Shown piece after piece: positions 34,002 to 42,305 of a DNA stretch of 64,000 nt (position 1 is its first letter; every line of letters starts with the position of its first letter). Below the pieces are notes generated by a model that did not search any database, had not been told where the DNA came from, and saw nothing but the letters and a program-made list of their open reading frames with translations. The stretch is from an uncultured Bacteroidales bacterium (GTDB taxonomy: Bacteria; Bacteroidota; Bacteroidia; Bacteroidales; Bacteroidaceae), in contig CACWTU010000008.1 of assembly GCA_902763885.1 (NCBI GenBank), forward strand, positions 1 through 64,000, written 5' to 3'. Position numbers and translations under genes: made by a program.

Positions 34002-34403
34002 ATGAAAGATTATCTTTTTACAACCTCTATTGAGACCCGTGACTACGAATGTGACCTGCAGGGCGTAGTCAACAATGCCAATTACCAGCACTATCTGGAA
34101 TATACCCGCCACAAATGGCTGCAGAGCCGCGGTCAGTCATTCCAGCAGTGGCATGAGAAGGGCATCGACGCCATGGTATCGGAAATCAACATCAAGTATA
34201 AGAGCCCGCTGCATGGTCAGGAGGAGTTCCTGTCATGCCTCAACCTGCACCGTGAGGGCGCCCGTTTCATTTTTGAGCAGGACATATACCGTAAGGCCGA
34301 TATGAAACTCTGCATCCAGGCCACGGTTACCGTTGTCAGCGTGGTGAACGGCCGTCTGAGCAAGGGTGACGAGATTGCGTTCCTTCTTGAGGATGTTCAG
34401 TAA
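34002..34403 (+). CDS. YbgC/4HBT-type acyl-CoA thioesterase
   Basis: A 133-residue hotdog protein. RDYECDLQGVVNNANYQHYLEYTRHKWL holds the catalytic Asp/Asn region of the 4HBT family (here DLQGVVNNANY), and the central strands (VSEINIKYKSPLHGQEEFL) match too. It hydrolyses acyl-CoA or acyl-ACP. It overlaps the following HAD gene by 11 bases. The 141 bases upstream contain no gene. Confidence 0.85.
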   Translation: MKDYLFTTSIETRDYECDLQGVVNNANYQHYLEYTRHKWLQSRGQSFQQWHEKGIDAMVSEINIKYKSPLHGQEEFLSCLNLHREGARFIFEQDIYRKADMKLCIQATVTVVSVVNGRLSKGDEIAFLLEDVQ

Positions 34404-35085
34404 GGCAGATATAACCACCGTCCTGATGGATGTTGATGACACGCTCCTGGATTTCAAGGAGTGTGCCCGGCAGAACGTGCGTAACTGTTTCAAAAAGAAC
34501 GGTCTGGAATACTCGGATGACATATTCGAGTTCTTTCTGAACCGTAACATCATTCTCTGGAAACGCATTGAGGACGGCCTGCTTACAGTAGATGAACTGC
34601 ACCGCACCCGCTGGGCCGGCATATTTCATGACTTGGGTATTGAGGCCGATGGCCCCGCGTTCGAACTTGATTTCATTGCAGGACTTCGCGACACATCGGT
34701 CCCGGTGGCCGGTTCACGCGAGGCAATGAAATATCTGCACTCCAAATACAAGGTTTATGTGGTAAGCAACGCCTCAAACCTTCAGCAATCGACACGCCTG
34801 GGCAAGGCCGGGCTGATGCAGTACGTTGACGGGATATTCGGCTCACTGGACATAGGCTATAACAAACCCTCACGCGAGTATTTTGACTATTGTTTCGGTC
34901 AGTTGGGCGGCACCCGTCCGGATCAGACCGTAATAGTGGGTGACTCTCTCAACGCAGATATCAGCGGCGGCCAGGCGTACGGTCTGCACACCATCTGGTT
35001 CAACATCCGCGGCGTGGAGGCATCGGCCCAAATCACACCCGACCACACTATCCACTCTTTATCGGAAATACCATCAGTCCTCTGA
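34393..35085 (+). CDS. HAD-superfamily phosphatase, YjjG-like
   Basis: About 230 residues, starting at the internal ATG (MFSKADI) rather than at 34366, which lies inside the thioesterase gene. HAD motif I is LMDVDDTLLD, motif II VVSNAS, motif III Lys in NKPSREYF, motif IV VIVGDSLNADISGG. A helical cap follows motif I. Closest in style to YjjG, a house-cleaning pyrimidine nucleotidase. Co-translated with the thioesterase. Confidence 0.85.
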   Translation: MFSKADITTVLMDVDDTLLDFKECARQNVRNCFKKNGLEYSDDIFEFFLNRNIILWKRIEDGLLTVDELHRTRWAGIFHDLGIEADGPAFELDFIAGLRDTSVPVAGSREAMKYLHSKYKVYVVSNASNLQQSTRLGKAGLMQYVDGIFGSLDIGYNKPSREYFDYCFGQLGGTRPDQTVIVGDSLNADISGGQAYGLHTIWFNIRGVEASAQITPDHTIHSLSEIPSVL

Positions 35086-35107
35086 CCCTCCCTTTTGTTC
35101 CCCTCTA

Positions 35108-36361
35108 TTACTCGGCGCAGATGGCGCTGTAGTAAGCGTAGAAATCGCTCCACTTGTAGTAGGGGTAGCAGTCAGTGTCGAGCGGGAGCTGCACCTCGTA
35201 ACCGTTCTGCAGGCATTTGACCAGAATCTCGGGGTTCTTCTTGCTCTTGTAGAAGATGAACTGCAGGTTGGCAGCCTTGCCTATCTGGAAGTCCTGGAAA
35301 TAGTACTTGAGCTGGTTGGCATCGGTCACGCCGCCCTTGGGTATGTTGATGCCCATAATGATGTTGAGCGGGCCCAGATTGGTGTCATGGCCAAAGCGCA
35401 GGGATGCAATGTCATTGCACTCTCCGTCAATGACCAGTTTGGCCTGCTCAAGAATATCCTGCACGATGGGTTTCATTACGTTGATGTCCCTGTACCAGTT
35501 GCGGTATGAGTTCAGGTTGTTGCGCTCCCAGTTAGCGGTAAGTTCCTCGGGCTTGAAGAGTCCTACCAATAGCTCCTCATGGCCGATACTTGGCAGTGAG
35601 GTGTAGAGGTTCTTGAGGTTGCTGTAGATGCGGCGTGAACTGCGTGAAAGGCCCTCAGTACTTGTAAAAAGGCGTGCAACAATCTCATCGTTCGATGCCA
35701 CCTCCGGAGTCTCGGGGTTGAAATTGGTCATGTCCAGTTCAGCTCTGGCGCGGGGAGCACTGACACGGTAAGGGTTATCATCAGCATCGGGCTTGACAGC
35801 GGGAAGGGTAGCCCTAGATGCCTGCTCATAGATGTCAATCTTGGGGTTGCACTGTACCATAGCCTGGCAGAATGCGCTCATGCTGATGATGCATCGGCCG
35901 GTAGTGGAAGATATGGCACGTATGGTACCGCCTTTCTTGAATACTTCCGGAAAGCTCTCATACATCTTGCGGGCAATGCCCTGATGCTGGTCCCATCCCA
36001 CACGGGTAAGCTCGCCCATGCCGGCCATGAACTCAGGGTAGAGCGCCTTGTACTGCTCATAGAACTTTTCACCGTCGGGGGTGAGCAGATGCTTCTCATG
36101 AGCCTCAGTCATGATGGTGTCCAGCTCCAGATAGAGTGAATTGTTCCAATAATAACGTGAGCCGTGACGTGCGTAATGGCTTATATAAAAAGGTTTGTAA
36201 CCCTTGGGTGACTTGGTCAGGGCGGGGGCATCGAAAGTATAGGGATAGTCTGTGCCATAGGATTTCTGGGGATTAGCCTTTATCTCTTCTAGCACGTTCA
36301 TACGCTGGGCGTATGTTAAAGCGCACGTAAACAGTGCGATAACAAGTATGATTCTTTTCAT
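35108..36361 (-). CDS. Secreted histidine-acid phosphatase (MINPP/phytase-like)
   Basis: A 417-residue protein with a signal peptide (about 1-18) and the histidine phosphatase motif SHYARHGSR (His66), plus the HD signature in RFGHDTNLG near 325. This is the branch of multiple inositol-polyphosphate phosphatase homologues common in gut Bacteroidales, some of which degrade phytate. It converges with the HAD gene and diverges from the mutarotase gene. Confidence 0.85.
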   Translation of the reverse strand: MKRIILVIALFTCALTYAQRMNVLEEIKANPQKSYGTDYPYTFDAPALTKSPKGYKPFYISHYARHGSRYYWNNSLYLELDTIMTEAHEKHLLTPDGEKFYEQYKALYPEFMAGMGELTRVGWDQHQGIARKMYESFPEVFKKGGTIRAISSTTGRCIISMSAFCQAMVQCNPKIDIYEQASRATLPAVKPDADDNPYRVSAPRARAELDMTNFNPETPEVASNDEIVARLFTSTEGLSRSSRRIYSNLKNLYTSLPSIGHEELLVGLFKPEELTANWERNNLNSYRNWYRDINVMKPIVQDILEQAKLVIDGECNDIASLRFGHDTNLGPLNIIMGINIPKGGVTDANQLKYYFQDFQIGKAANLQFIFYKSKKNPEILVKCLQNGYEVQLPLDTDCYPYYKWSDFYAYYSAICAE

Positions 36362-36447
36362 TGTGATTGTTTTTGGTCAGCAGGTTTCAGGCAAAAGTAT
36401 AAAAAACCGCCCAAAAACGCTATATTCGCATTGTAATTACTTGACCT

Positions 36448-37335
36448 ATGATTATAGAGAATGAACACCTGAGCGCCGTGATTGATTTGCACGGAGCTGA
36501 ACTGACCAGCCTTAAGAAACAGGGCAGCGATGAAGAACTTATATGGACTGCCGATAAAGAGTATTGGGGCCGTCATGCGCCAATGCTCTTCCCGATTGTG
36601 GGCAAAGTGTGGAACGGTGAGTACAGAGTGGGGGATAAGACCTACCACCTGCCGCAGCACGGATTTGCGCGAGACCGTGAATTCAAGGTTCTGTGTCAAG
36701 ACAAGGAGAGCGTAGTGCTGTGCCTTGAGTCCGATGAACAGTCACTCCAGGTCTATCCGTATAAGTTCCGCTTAGAGGCCACATACCGTCTTGAATGCAA
36801 TACCCTGGTAGTGGAGTGGCGCATCAAGAATCCAGGCAGTGAGCCTATGTACTATCAGATAGGCGCACACCCCGGATTCAACTACCGTGATTTCAGTAAG
36901 GACGATCCCATTCACGGCTTTTTCCGTCTTACACAGGGCGATGAACCGGTGAGCAGGCTCATAATAGGCCAACTAACCACGGATGGATTTCGCAGTGACA
37001 GCGCCGGAATGCTGGAACTGGACAGCGATGCCATGCTACCCTTAACCCAGGGACTGTTTGCAAACGATGCCCTGGTGCTTGAGGAGCATCAGATAGATCA
37101 GGTAATCCTATACGATAAGGATTGTAACCCATACATTGCAGTACAGACCGATGACGCCTCAGTGTGGGGCTTGTGGTCACCGCCCGCCAAGAACGCCCCC
37201 TTTGTCTGCATAGAACCCTGGATGGGCCGGTGTGACTATCATGGCTACAATGGTGACATCTCCGGCCGCGATTACATCAACCGCCTTGATGCCGGAAAGA
37301 GTTGTGAATTTGTTTACAGAATTACAGCGATTTGA
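36448..37335 (+). CDS. Aldose 1-epimerase family protein (LacX-like)
   Basis: A 295-residue beta-sandwich enzyme of the galactose-mutarotase superfamily. It has HAPMLFPIVGKVWNGEY and HGFARDREF, the His of IGAHPGFNY and the catalytic Glu region near FVCIEPWMGR. It interconverts alpha and beta anomers of hexoses or their phosphates. Its TGA lies four bases from the outer palindrome at 37340. Confidence 0.85.
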   Translation: MIIENEHLSAVIDLHGAELTSLKKQGSDEELIWTADKEYWGRHAPMLFPIVGKVWNGEYRVGDKTYHLPQHGFARDREFKVLCQDKESVVLCLESDEQSLQVYPYKFRLEATYRLECNTLVVEWRIKNPGSEPMYYQIGAHPGFNYRDFSKDDPIHGFFRLTQGDEPVSRLIIGQLTTDGFRSDSAGMLELDSDAMLPLTQGLFANDALVLEEHQIDQVILYDKDCNPYIAVQTDDASVWGLWSPPAKNAPFVCIEPWMGRCDYHGYNGDISGRDYINRLDAGKSCEFVYRITAI

Positions 37336-37339
37336 TCGG

Positions 37340-37625
37340 AGGGGCACAAAGGGGACGGTTCTTTTTGTGCCCTTGTGAAATTATTTCAAGGTGCGCAGAA
37401 CTTTTGAGGTATCGGTATCGTAAACCATGGCCGCCCGTGGGCTTGTGAACGGGAGGGGCCCGTGCCTAAGAAAATGCTCTGGAAGGTAGGAGTTCTACTC
37501 ATGCCTTTCAGAGCGTTTTATCAGGGATGGGAGGGATAGCGCGAAGCGCGTAGTTTCAGATACTGATACCTCAAAAGTTCTCTTGGAAAAAGGGGCACAA
37601 AAAGAACCGTCCCCTTTGTGCCCCT
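37340..37625. repeat. Nested palindromic element: 33-bp arms enclosing a second 23-bp inverted repeat
   Basis: Outer arms 37340-37372 and 37593-37625 are perfect 33-bp complements containing CAAAGGGGACGGTTC. Inside, arms 37397-37419 and 37559-37581 (AGAACTTTTGAGGTATC..., one mismatch) bound a third stem (GCTCTGGAAGG / GCCTTTCAGAGC) and a GGGAGGGGCCC motif also present in the 13373 element. No gene is visible. The right arm contributes two bases of the GNAT gene's TAG stop. It fills the gap between two convergent genes. Confidence 0.8.
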
Positions 37626-38742
37626 AAATCTGGTAGGTCCAGCAGCGGCGGCGGCGATGGGTGTAGTGCTCAAAGTGCTTCCAGATGTTCTGGACGTTGG
37701 CGTTGTCCTCAAGCATGGGGCCGGTCTGGCAGTCTATGCCGCCGTGACTCTGTATGGCCTTGATGCCCTCGCGCAGGATGATGCACTCCACACCCTTCTT
37801 CTGGTCCTCGGGGCGCACGCCTATCATGTAAAAGTCTATGTGGCGGTGGTCATTCAGGTCACCCAGAACCTTCAGGGCCGAGAACAAGCCCAACTTACCC
37901 TTGCTGGCACGTATGCCACGGCTGATAGAAGGTGCTATGAATCCGAATCCTACAAGCTCGCCCTGCTGGTTCTGAACCATGAGTGAATATTCAGGACGGC
38001 CTACCAGTGCAATCAGATGTTCCATGTTGTCAATCTGCTTATCGGACAGAGGCACTACACCGTGCAACTTGGCAAATGCTATGTTGATAATCTGCATGGC
38101 CTTGCGTATGTACGGGCGTACCTCTTTCATATTGCGGAACTTCTTGATGGAGTAACCGTAACGTTTCTCAGAGATGGCTGCAATCTGGTCCATCTTTTCC
38201 GGTACGCGGTCCGGCACAATGACCTTGGTCTCAGTCCAGTCCCACTTCTTGGTGAGCCCCAGACGCTCCATGTGATCTATGTAGTAGGGGTAGTTATAGA
38301 GCGTGATGTACATGTCAAGCTGGTCAAATCCATCTACCAGCATACCTTGCTTGTCCAAGTTGGAGAACCCTAACGGACCCACCAGCTCTGTCATGCCAAG
38401 CTCACGCGCCCAGGCTACGACGGTATCAAACAGCGCTTTTGAAACCTCAAAGTCATCTATAAAGTCAAAACGTGTAAACCTGAGTTGCTTTACATTATCT
38501 TTCTCATTTGCTGCACGGTTCAGAATTGCACCTATGCGCCCCACAATCTTGCCGTCACGCCATGCCAGCCATAAGCGGCTGTCAGCATAACTGTAGGCAC
38601 CGTTTTTCTTGGGGTTGAATGTGTCCATTTCATCACCGATGAGCACGGGCACGTACATATCACAATCTCTGTACAAGTCTATGGGAAACTTGAACAGTTT
38701 CTTCTTGTCCTTGTCTGTAAGGACCTCTTTTATTTCAAGCAT
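37624..38742 (-). CDS. GNAT-like N-acetyltransferase family protein
   Basis: A 372-residue protein of a Bacteroidota family annotated as GNAT acetyltransferase. Tandem GNAT-like halves are suggested by LWLAWRDGKIVGRIGAIL (about 58-75) and by YSLMVQNQQGELVGFGFIAPS (about 258-278), with the usual beta4-alpha3 region after the second (RPEDQKKGVECIILREGIKAI). Substrate unknown. The stop codon overlaps the palindrome at 37340-37625. It lies 4 bases after the barrel protein gene upstream. Confidence 0.7.
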   Translation of the reverse strand: MLEIKEVLTDKDKKKLFKFPIDLYRDCDMYVPVLIGDEMDTFNPKKNGAYSYADSRLWLAWRDGKIVGRIGAILNRAANEKDNVKQLRFTRFDFIDDFEVSKALFDTVVAWARELGMTELVGPLGFSNLDKQGMLVDGFDQLDMYITLYNYPYYIDHMERLGLTKKWDWTETKVIVPDRVPEKMDQIAAISEKRYGYSIKKFRNMKEVRPYIRKAMQIINIAFAKLHGVVPLSDKQIDNMEHLIALVGRPEYSLMVQNQQGELVGFGFIAPSISRGIRASKGKLGLFSALKVLGDLNDHRHIDFYMIGVRPEDQKKGVECIILREGIKAIQSHGGIDCQTGPMLEDNANVQNIWKHFEHYTHRRRRCWTYQI

Positions 38743-38746
38743 TTTT

Positions 38747-40141
38747 TTACCAGCAGAAGCCTATACCAAACAGGTTTTTGGCGTTTCCTAAATTATCGGA
38801 TGTAGGAGTTTGTTTGTTAATCACATAACGGTATTGGAAGCGATAACTGAGTATGACACGCCACATACGTACTGCAATGCCAACCTCCGGTGCCAATACG
38901 TGCATAAGATGATAATCTTCATCAAAGGTCTTATTGTTGTTTTCATCAGTAACTTCTATCTTAGAGTAGAAACCACCGATTGAATATCCGAACGGAGATA
39001 GCAGCATCCATACCTTAGGTATATATATCTTATCGCTTTGGGTATATAACCTCATGGTCCAACCGGCGCTGATCATTGCCTGATACATGGGCTCTGATGG
39101 TTTGAAATCAGTGGTTATAGGATCAAGATTCCCTGAAAGCAGGTCAATGCAACCTTTTTCAAAACCGAATGAGAAATATCCGCCGCTCTTGTCTGGTTTT
39201 AGTCCGGCGAACATAATGCCGATGTTGCAATCCTTGTTGTAAATATATGATACGGAACGTGTGTGGTTATCCTGTTTGTAGCGTTTAAGCTGGATAAGCG
39301 CCAGATTAGTGCCTGCAAGTGCAGATTGAGGGTTGTTCTGGGCAATGGCGTGCTCATAGAGCTCACGTGCCTCCTCATAACGCTTGGAATCAAAGTAGGC
39401 TTGAGCTACATCAATGTCGTGCTTGCTGACACGATTGTAGTTCTCGTTTGCATCAGAATATAAGTTACGGATAAGATTGCATGAAGGATTCTCAGTCATC
39501 ATCTTCATGTAAATAAGACGTGCATTGAAATAGTCTTCATTGGCAGAATATGCAGCAGCCTTTGCGGTCCATATCTTGAGTGAATCACACTTCTCAATAT
39601 ATTCATCCAAGTGGTTGGGCGTTTCCGGAAACTCAGGACACTGCTTTGCTATATTGAACTGGTCAATGGCTGCGTCATACATACCTTCACTCATAAGGCT
39701 TACACCAGCTTCTGTTGCAGTGTAGAAAAGTGAACGTAACTTTGAGTATGGGTCTGTCACCATAAATTCCAGTTTTTCCTTGTCGCTAAGATTAAGGGGA
39801 ATATAGTGCTTCTTGAATCCTTCTGCCACAACGGTAAGCTGGCGGCCCTTGAATGAAGTACCCTCCTCCTTGGTCTTGAATACTATACTATACACCTTCT
39901 CCGGTCCTTCAGTAGTGATGGTCAGATCCAGTTTCGTGTCTGTATTTGATGACAGCACCAGATCAAAAGGCTCTTGGCAACGTATGATAACCTGCGCCTC
40001 ATGACGATCACCGCACGGATAGACACTGAGCTCAGGAGTAATATTCGTTATTATCAGGTTCTTGAACTGCTCTTGCGCATTCACTACGCTGAATGATATC
40101 ATTGCGGTAAGAGCTACAATGGCTTTAGCGTATGTTTTCAT
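38747..40141 (-). CDS. Secreted TPR and beta-barrel-like protein, last gene of the LPP20 operon
   Basis: 464 residues with a signal peptide (about 1-22). The first third is beta-rich, the middle (about 130-290) has helical TPR-like repeats (GMYDAAIDQFNIAKQCPE, KRYEEARELYEHAIAQ), and the last 160 residues alternate aromatic strands (SGGYFSFGFEKGC, YRFQYRYVI) ending in FGIGFCW, as in an outer-membrane barrel. Not a family I can name. It follows the NTF2-like gene by 30 bases and is the fifth of five consecutive exported proteins. Confidence 0.7.
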   Translation of the reverse strand: MKTYAKAIVALTAMISFSVVNAQEQFKNLIITNITPELSVYPCGDRHEAQVIIRCQEPFDLVLSSNTDTKLDLTITTEGPEKVYSIVFKTKEEGTSFKGRQLTVVAEGFKKHYIPLNLSDKEKLEFMVTDPYSKLRSLFYTATEAGVSLMSEGMYDAAIDQFNIAKQCPEFPETPNHLDEYIEKCDSLKIWTAKAAAYSANEDYFNARLIYMKMMTENPSCNLIRNLYSDANENYNRVSKHDIDVAQAYFDSKRYEEARELYEHAIAQNNPQSALAGTNLALIQLKRYKQDNHTRSVSYIYNKDCNIGIMFAGLKPDKSGGYFSFGFEKGCIDLLSGNLDPITTDFKPSEPMYQAMISAGWTMRLYTQSDKIYIPKVWMLLSPFGYSIGGFYSKIEVTDENNNKTFDEDYHLMHVLAPEVGIAVRMWRVILSYRFQYRYVINKQTPTSDNLGNAKNLFGIGFCW

Positions 40142-40171
40142 AATGAATATCTTGTTGATGGTTTATAAATA

Positions 40172-41167
40172 TCAGATACTGAACATGTCGAGTGAGAATA
40201 CCTCGTCACGTGGCAGAGGCTTGCCATTATACTTTTCCGGCTGCCATGTGCGTACCTGTATGCTGGGGTTCAGTTCATCTTCAAAGTTTATCATGAGGAA
40301 CAGATAACCTACATCTGAATAGTTGGATGAATTCCAGTGCTGCTTCAGGGTGACGCCAAAAATATCATCGCGTTTGGGATGACGCATTACTTCAATATCA
40401 TCAAAGATGAGGTTTATGTAGCTGTTGTTCTTGAAGCATTTCTTCAGGTTGGTTATGTACTCCTCCTTGGTTGATTTCTGATACTGGATCTGCTCATTGT
40501 TAAGTGACTGGGCTGTAAGGTCCTGTTTCTTCTTGTCAATCTTGACTACCTTACCTGTAATGATAAGGGCATTGTCACTGAATACGTTGTTGATGTAATC
40601 AATATCCTTGCGGTTATAGGCGGTGCGGAAATTCTCAACGAAATCTATTATGGCCTGACGACGGTGAAAATCCTTGACGCTTATCTGTGCGTTGATGACA
40701 TCCAGATAGCGGTGCTCTTCAAGTGCTACCATGATGTTGTCAATCTGTCCCTGCTGGTTAAAGCAGATTACAAGTTCCTGCTCACAGGTTTCAGGGTCTG
40801 CAGCAAGCATGGTGATAGGAATGTTGCGTACCTGGACAGAGCCGTCCTGCATGGAGATGCATTTCTCTGTTATTTGTGATACAGGGCACATCATTGCACT
40901 TGATGCCCACATCTCATCCAGGCATTTACGTCCATCCTTGGTAAACACTGATTCTTCTTCTTTCTCGAGTTTGACCTTTGCCCTGCCTGCTATCACTGTA
41001 GAGTTAAGGACAGAAAGAAGCGTTGAGGTGCTCTTTTCAATTCCGGATTTCAGGGTGGCATCTGAAACACCATCCTGTACACTGAAACGAACAACGTCCA
41101 GTTGTGCATTGGCTGTCACTGTGAATATTGCCAGTGCTGCCGTAATTAGGAAATTCTGTATTTTCAT
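40172..41167 (-). CDS. Secreted protein with NTF2-like domain
   Basis: 331 residues, signal peptide to about residue 21. The C-terminal half (RRQAIIDFVENFRTAYNRKDIDYINNVFSDNALI, in pieces, then YITNLKKCFKNNSYINLIFDDIEV) is an NTF2/SnoaL-like cone fold with its typical 'helix then FSDNALI' turn. The N-terminal half is unrecognised and contains a few cysteines. NTF2-like folds often bind small ligands or serve as scaffolds. It sits ten bases downstream of the next operon member. Confidence 0.7.
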   Translation of the reverse strand: MKIQNFLITAALAIFTVTANAQLDVVRFSVQDGVSDATLKSGIEKSTSTLLSVLNSTVIAGRAKVKLEKEEESVFTKDGRKCLDEMWASSAMMCPVSQITEKCISMQDGSVQVRNIPITMLAADPETCEQELVICFNQQGQIDNIMVALEEHRYLDVINAQISVKDFHRRQAIIDFVENFRTAYNRKDIDYINNVFSDNALIITGKVVKIDKKKQDLTAQSLNNEQIQYQKSTKEEYITNLKKCFKNNSYINLIFDDIEVMRHPKRDDIFGVTLKQHWNSSNYSDVGYLFLMINFEDELNPSIQVRTWQPEKYNGKPLPRDEVFSLDMFSI

Positions 41168-41176
41168 AATAGTCCG

Positions 41177-42298
41177 TTATTTTTCTTGAAACAGGTTTTT
41201 AATATTATGTTGTGGAATAAATGTCGAAAGGTCAGCCTTTATTACAGTTTCTCCGGCAGATTCCAATTGGGCTGGGGTGAAACTTACAGACAATAGATGC
41301 AGGTAATTGTAAACAGGATGATACATGGCCAGCAGACACTGACACTTATCTCCGTTACGTCCCATGTTTCCTGTGTAGAGACGGAATCCCTGTTGTTGTA
41401 TATAACCCAGGAAAAGGTTCAACTGAATCTTGAACTTCTTTATCTCCTTGTTATAGGTGTGAGGTGTTACATCCAGGAACATACCTGCCAGACGTCCGGT
41501 TTCCGCCGCCCCCATCAGAATGTTTCGCATAGACTCTTCAGGGAAGGATTTGGCATCCCATAGAATTTTGTTGTTCTTGGTCCAGAATACATCATTCCTT
41601 AGAGAATCAATCATATAGCATTCACCTCCGGTGGCAATCAGACCGTTCGAGGTAAGGGTGGGGTCAATCAATTCCGGTACGTTCTGTTTGTAATAAACAG
41701 TTGATTCGGTTATATCCCTGATAAATCTTTCCTCATGCTCTTTCTTGTCATATTGGAACAGCAGGTCGCGGCTGGCGGGAATGTAGATATGAAGTGTTGT
41801 CCCGGCCTGGTCTTTCATGAATACATCTATCTCATTACCTCCGGTGGTGATGGAGAATGATGCCAGAGAGTTTATGACATCAAGAGCCTGGCTTAGCTGC
41901 TTGAAACTGCCGGAACCTAACGGATAACCTCCCAGAACTATGCGGACACTGTATTCCTTAAGCAGACTTGATTGCGAAGCTGTGGTCTTGCGCAATAGCA
42001 GCTCAACCCAGAGACGCTCTATGAAACTGATAATGACAGGATCATATTCCTTACGCAAAGCAGTGGAAAAAAGACGGGCTCCTAACTGAATAGTCACGCC
42101 GGCTTCAGCCTCAGTGTAGAACATAAGTGTACTGCTCAGTTCTGAGCACTGGAACTGACCAGCCTGTGGTATGTTACCGACAGGCATGCTCTCCAGCATA
42201 CGTGCAATCCGTTCTGGTGTCTTGATCTCAATTCCGTTTTGTGCAGATAGGGCAGCCGTGAACGTCAGAAGTATAAATATATATTTCAGTTTTCTCAT
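41177..42298 (-). CDS. Exported protein of unknown function in the LPP20 operon
   Basis: About 373 residues from the ATG at 42298 (signal peptide MRKLKYIFILLTFTAALSAQ); the longer frame upstream overlaps the previous gene and is unlikely. It has mixed alpha/beta content and no recognised motif. Weakly repeated segments (ITTGGNEIDVFMKDQAGTTLHIYI) suggest a beta-sandwich portion. It lies seven bases after the TPR/Sel1 gene. Function unknown. Confidence 0.7.
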   Translation of the reverse strand: MRKLKYIFILLTFTAALSAQNGIEIKTPERIARMLESMPVGNIPQAGQFQCSELSSTLMFYTEAEAGVTIQLGARLFSTALRKEYDPVIISFIERLWVELLLRKTTASQSSLLKEYSVRIVLGGYPLGSGSFKQLSQALDVINSLASFSITTGGNEIDVFMKDQAGTTLHIYIPASRDLLFQYDKKEHEERFIRDITESTVYYKQNVPELIDPTLTSNGLIATGGECYMIDSLRNDVFWTKNNKILWDAKSFPEESMRNILMGAAETGRLAGMFLDVTPHTYNKEIKKFKIQLNLFLGYIQQQGFRLYTGNMGRNGDKCQCLLAMYHPVYNYLHLLSVSFTPAQLESAGETVIKADLSTFIPQHNIKNLFQEK

Positions 42299-42305
42299 TA
42301 TGTCA

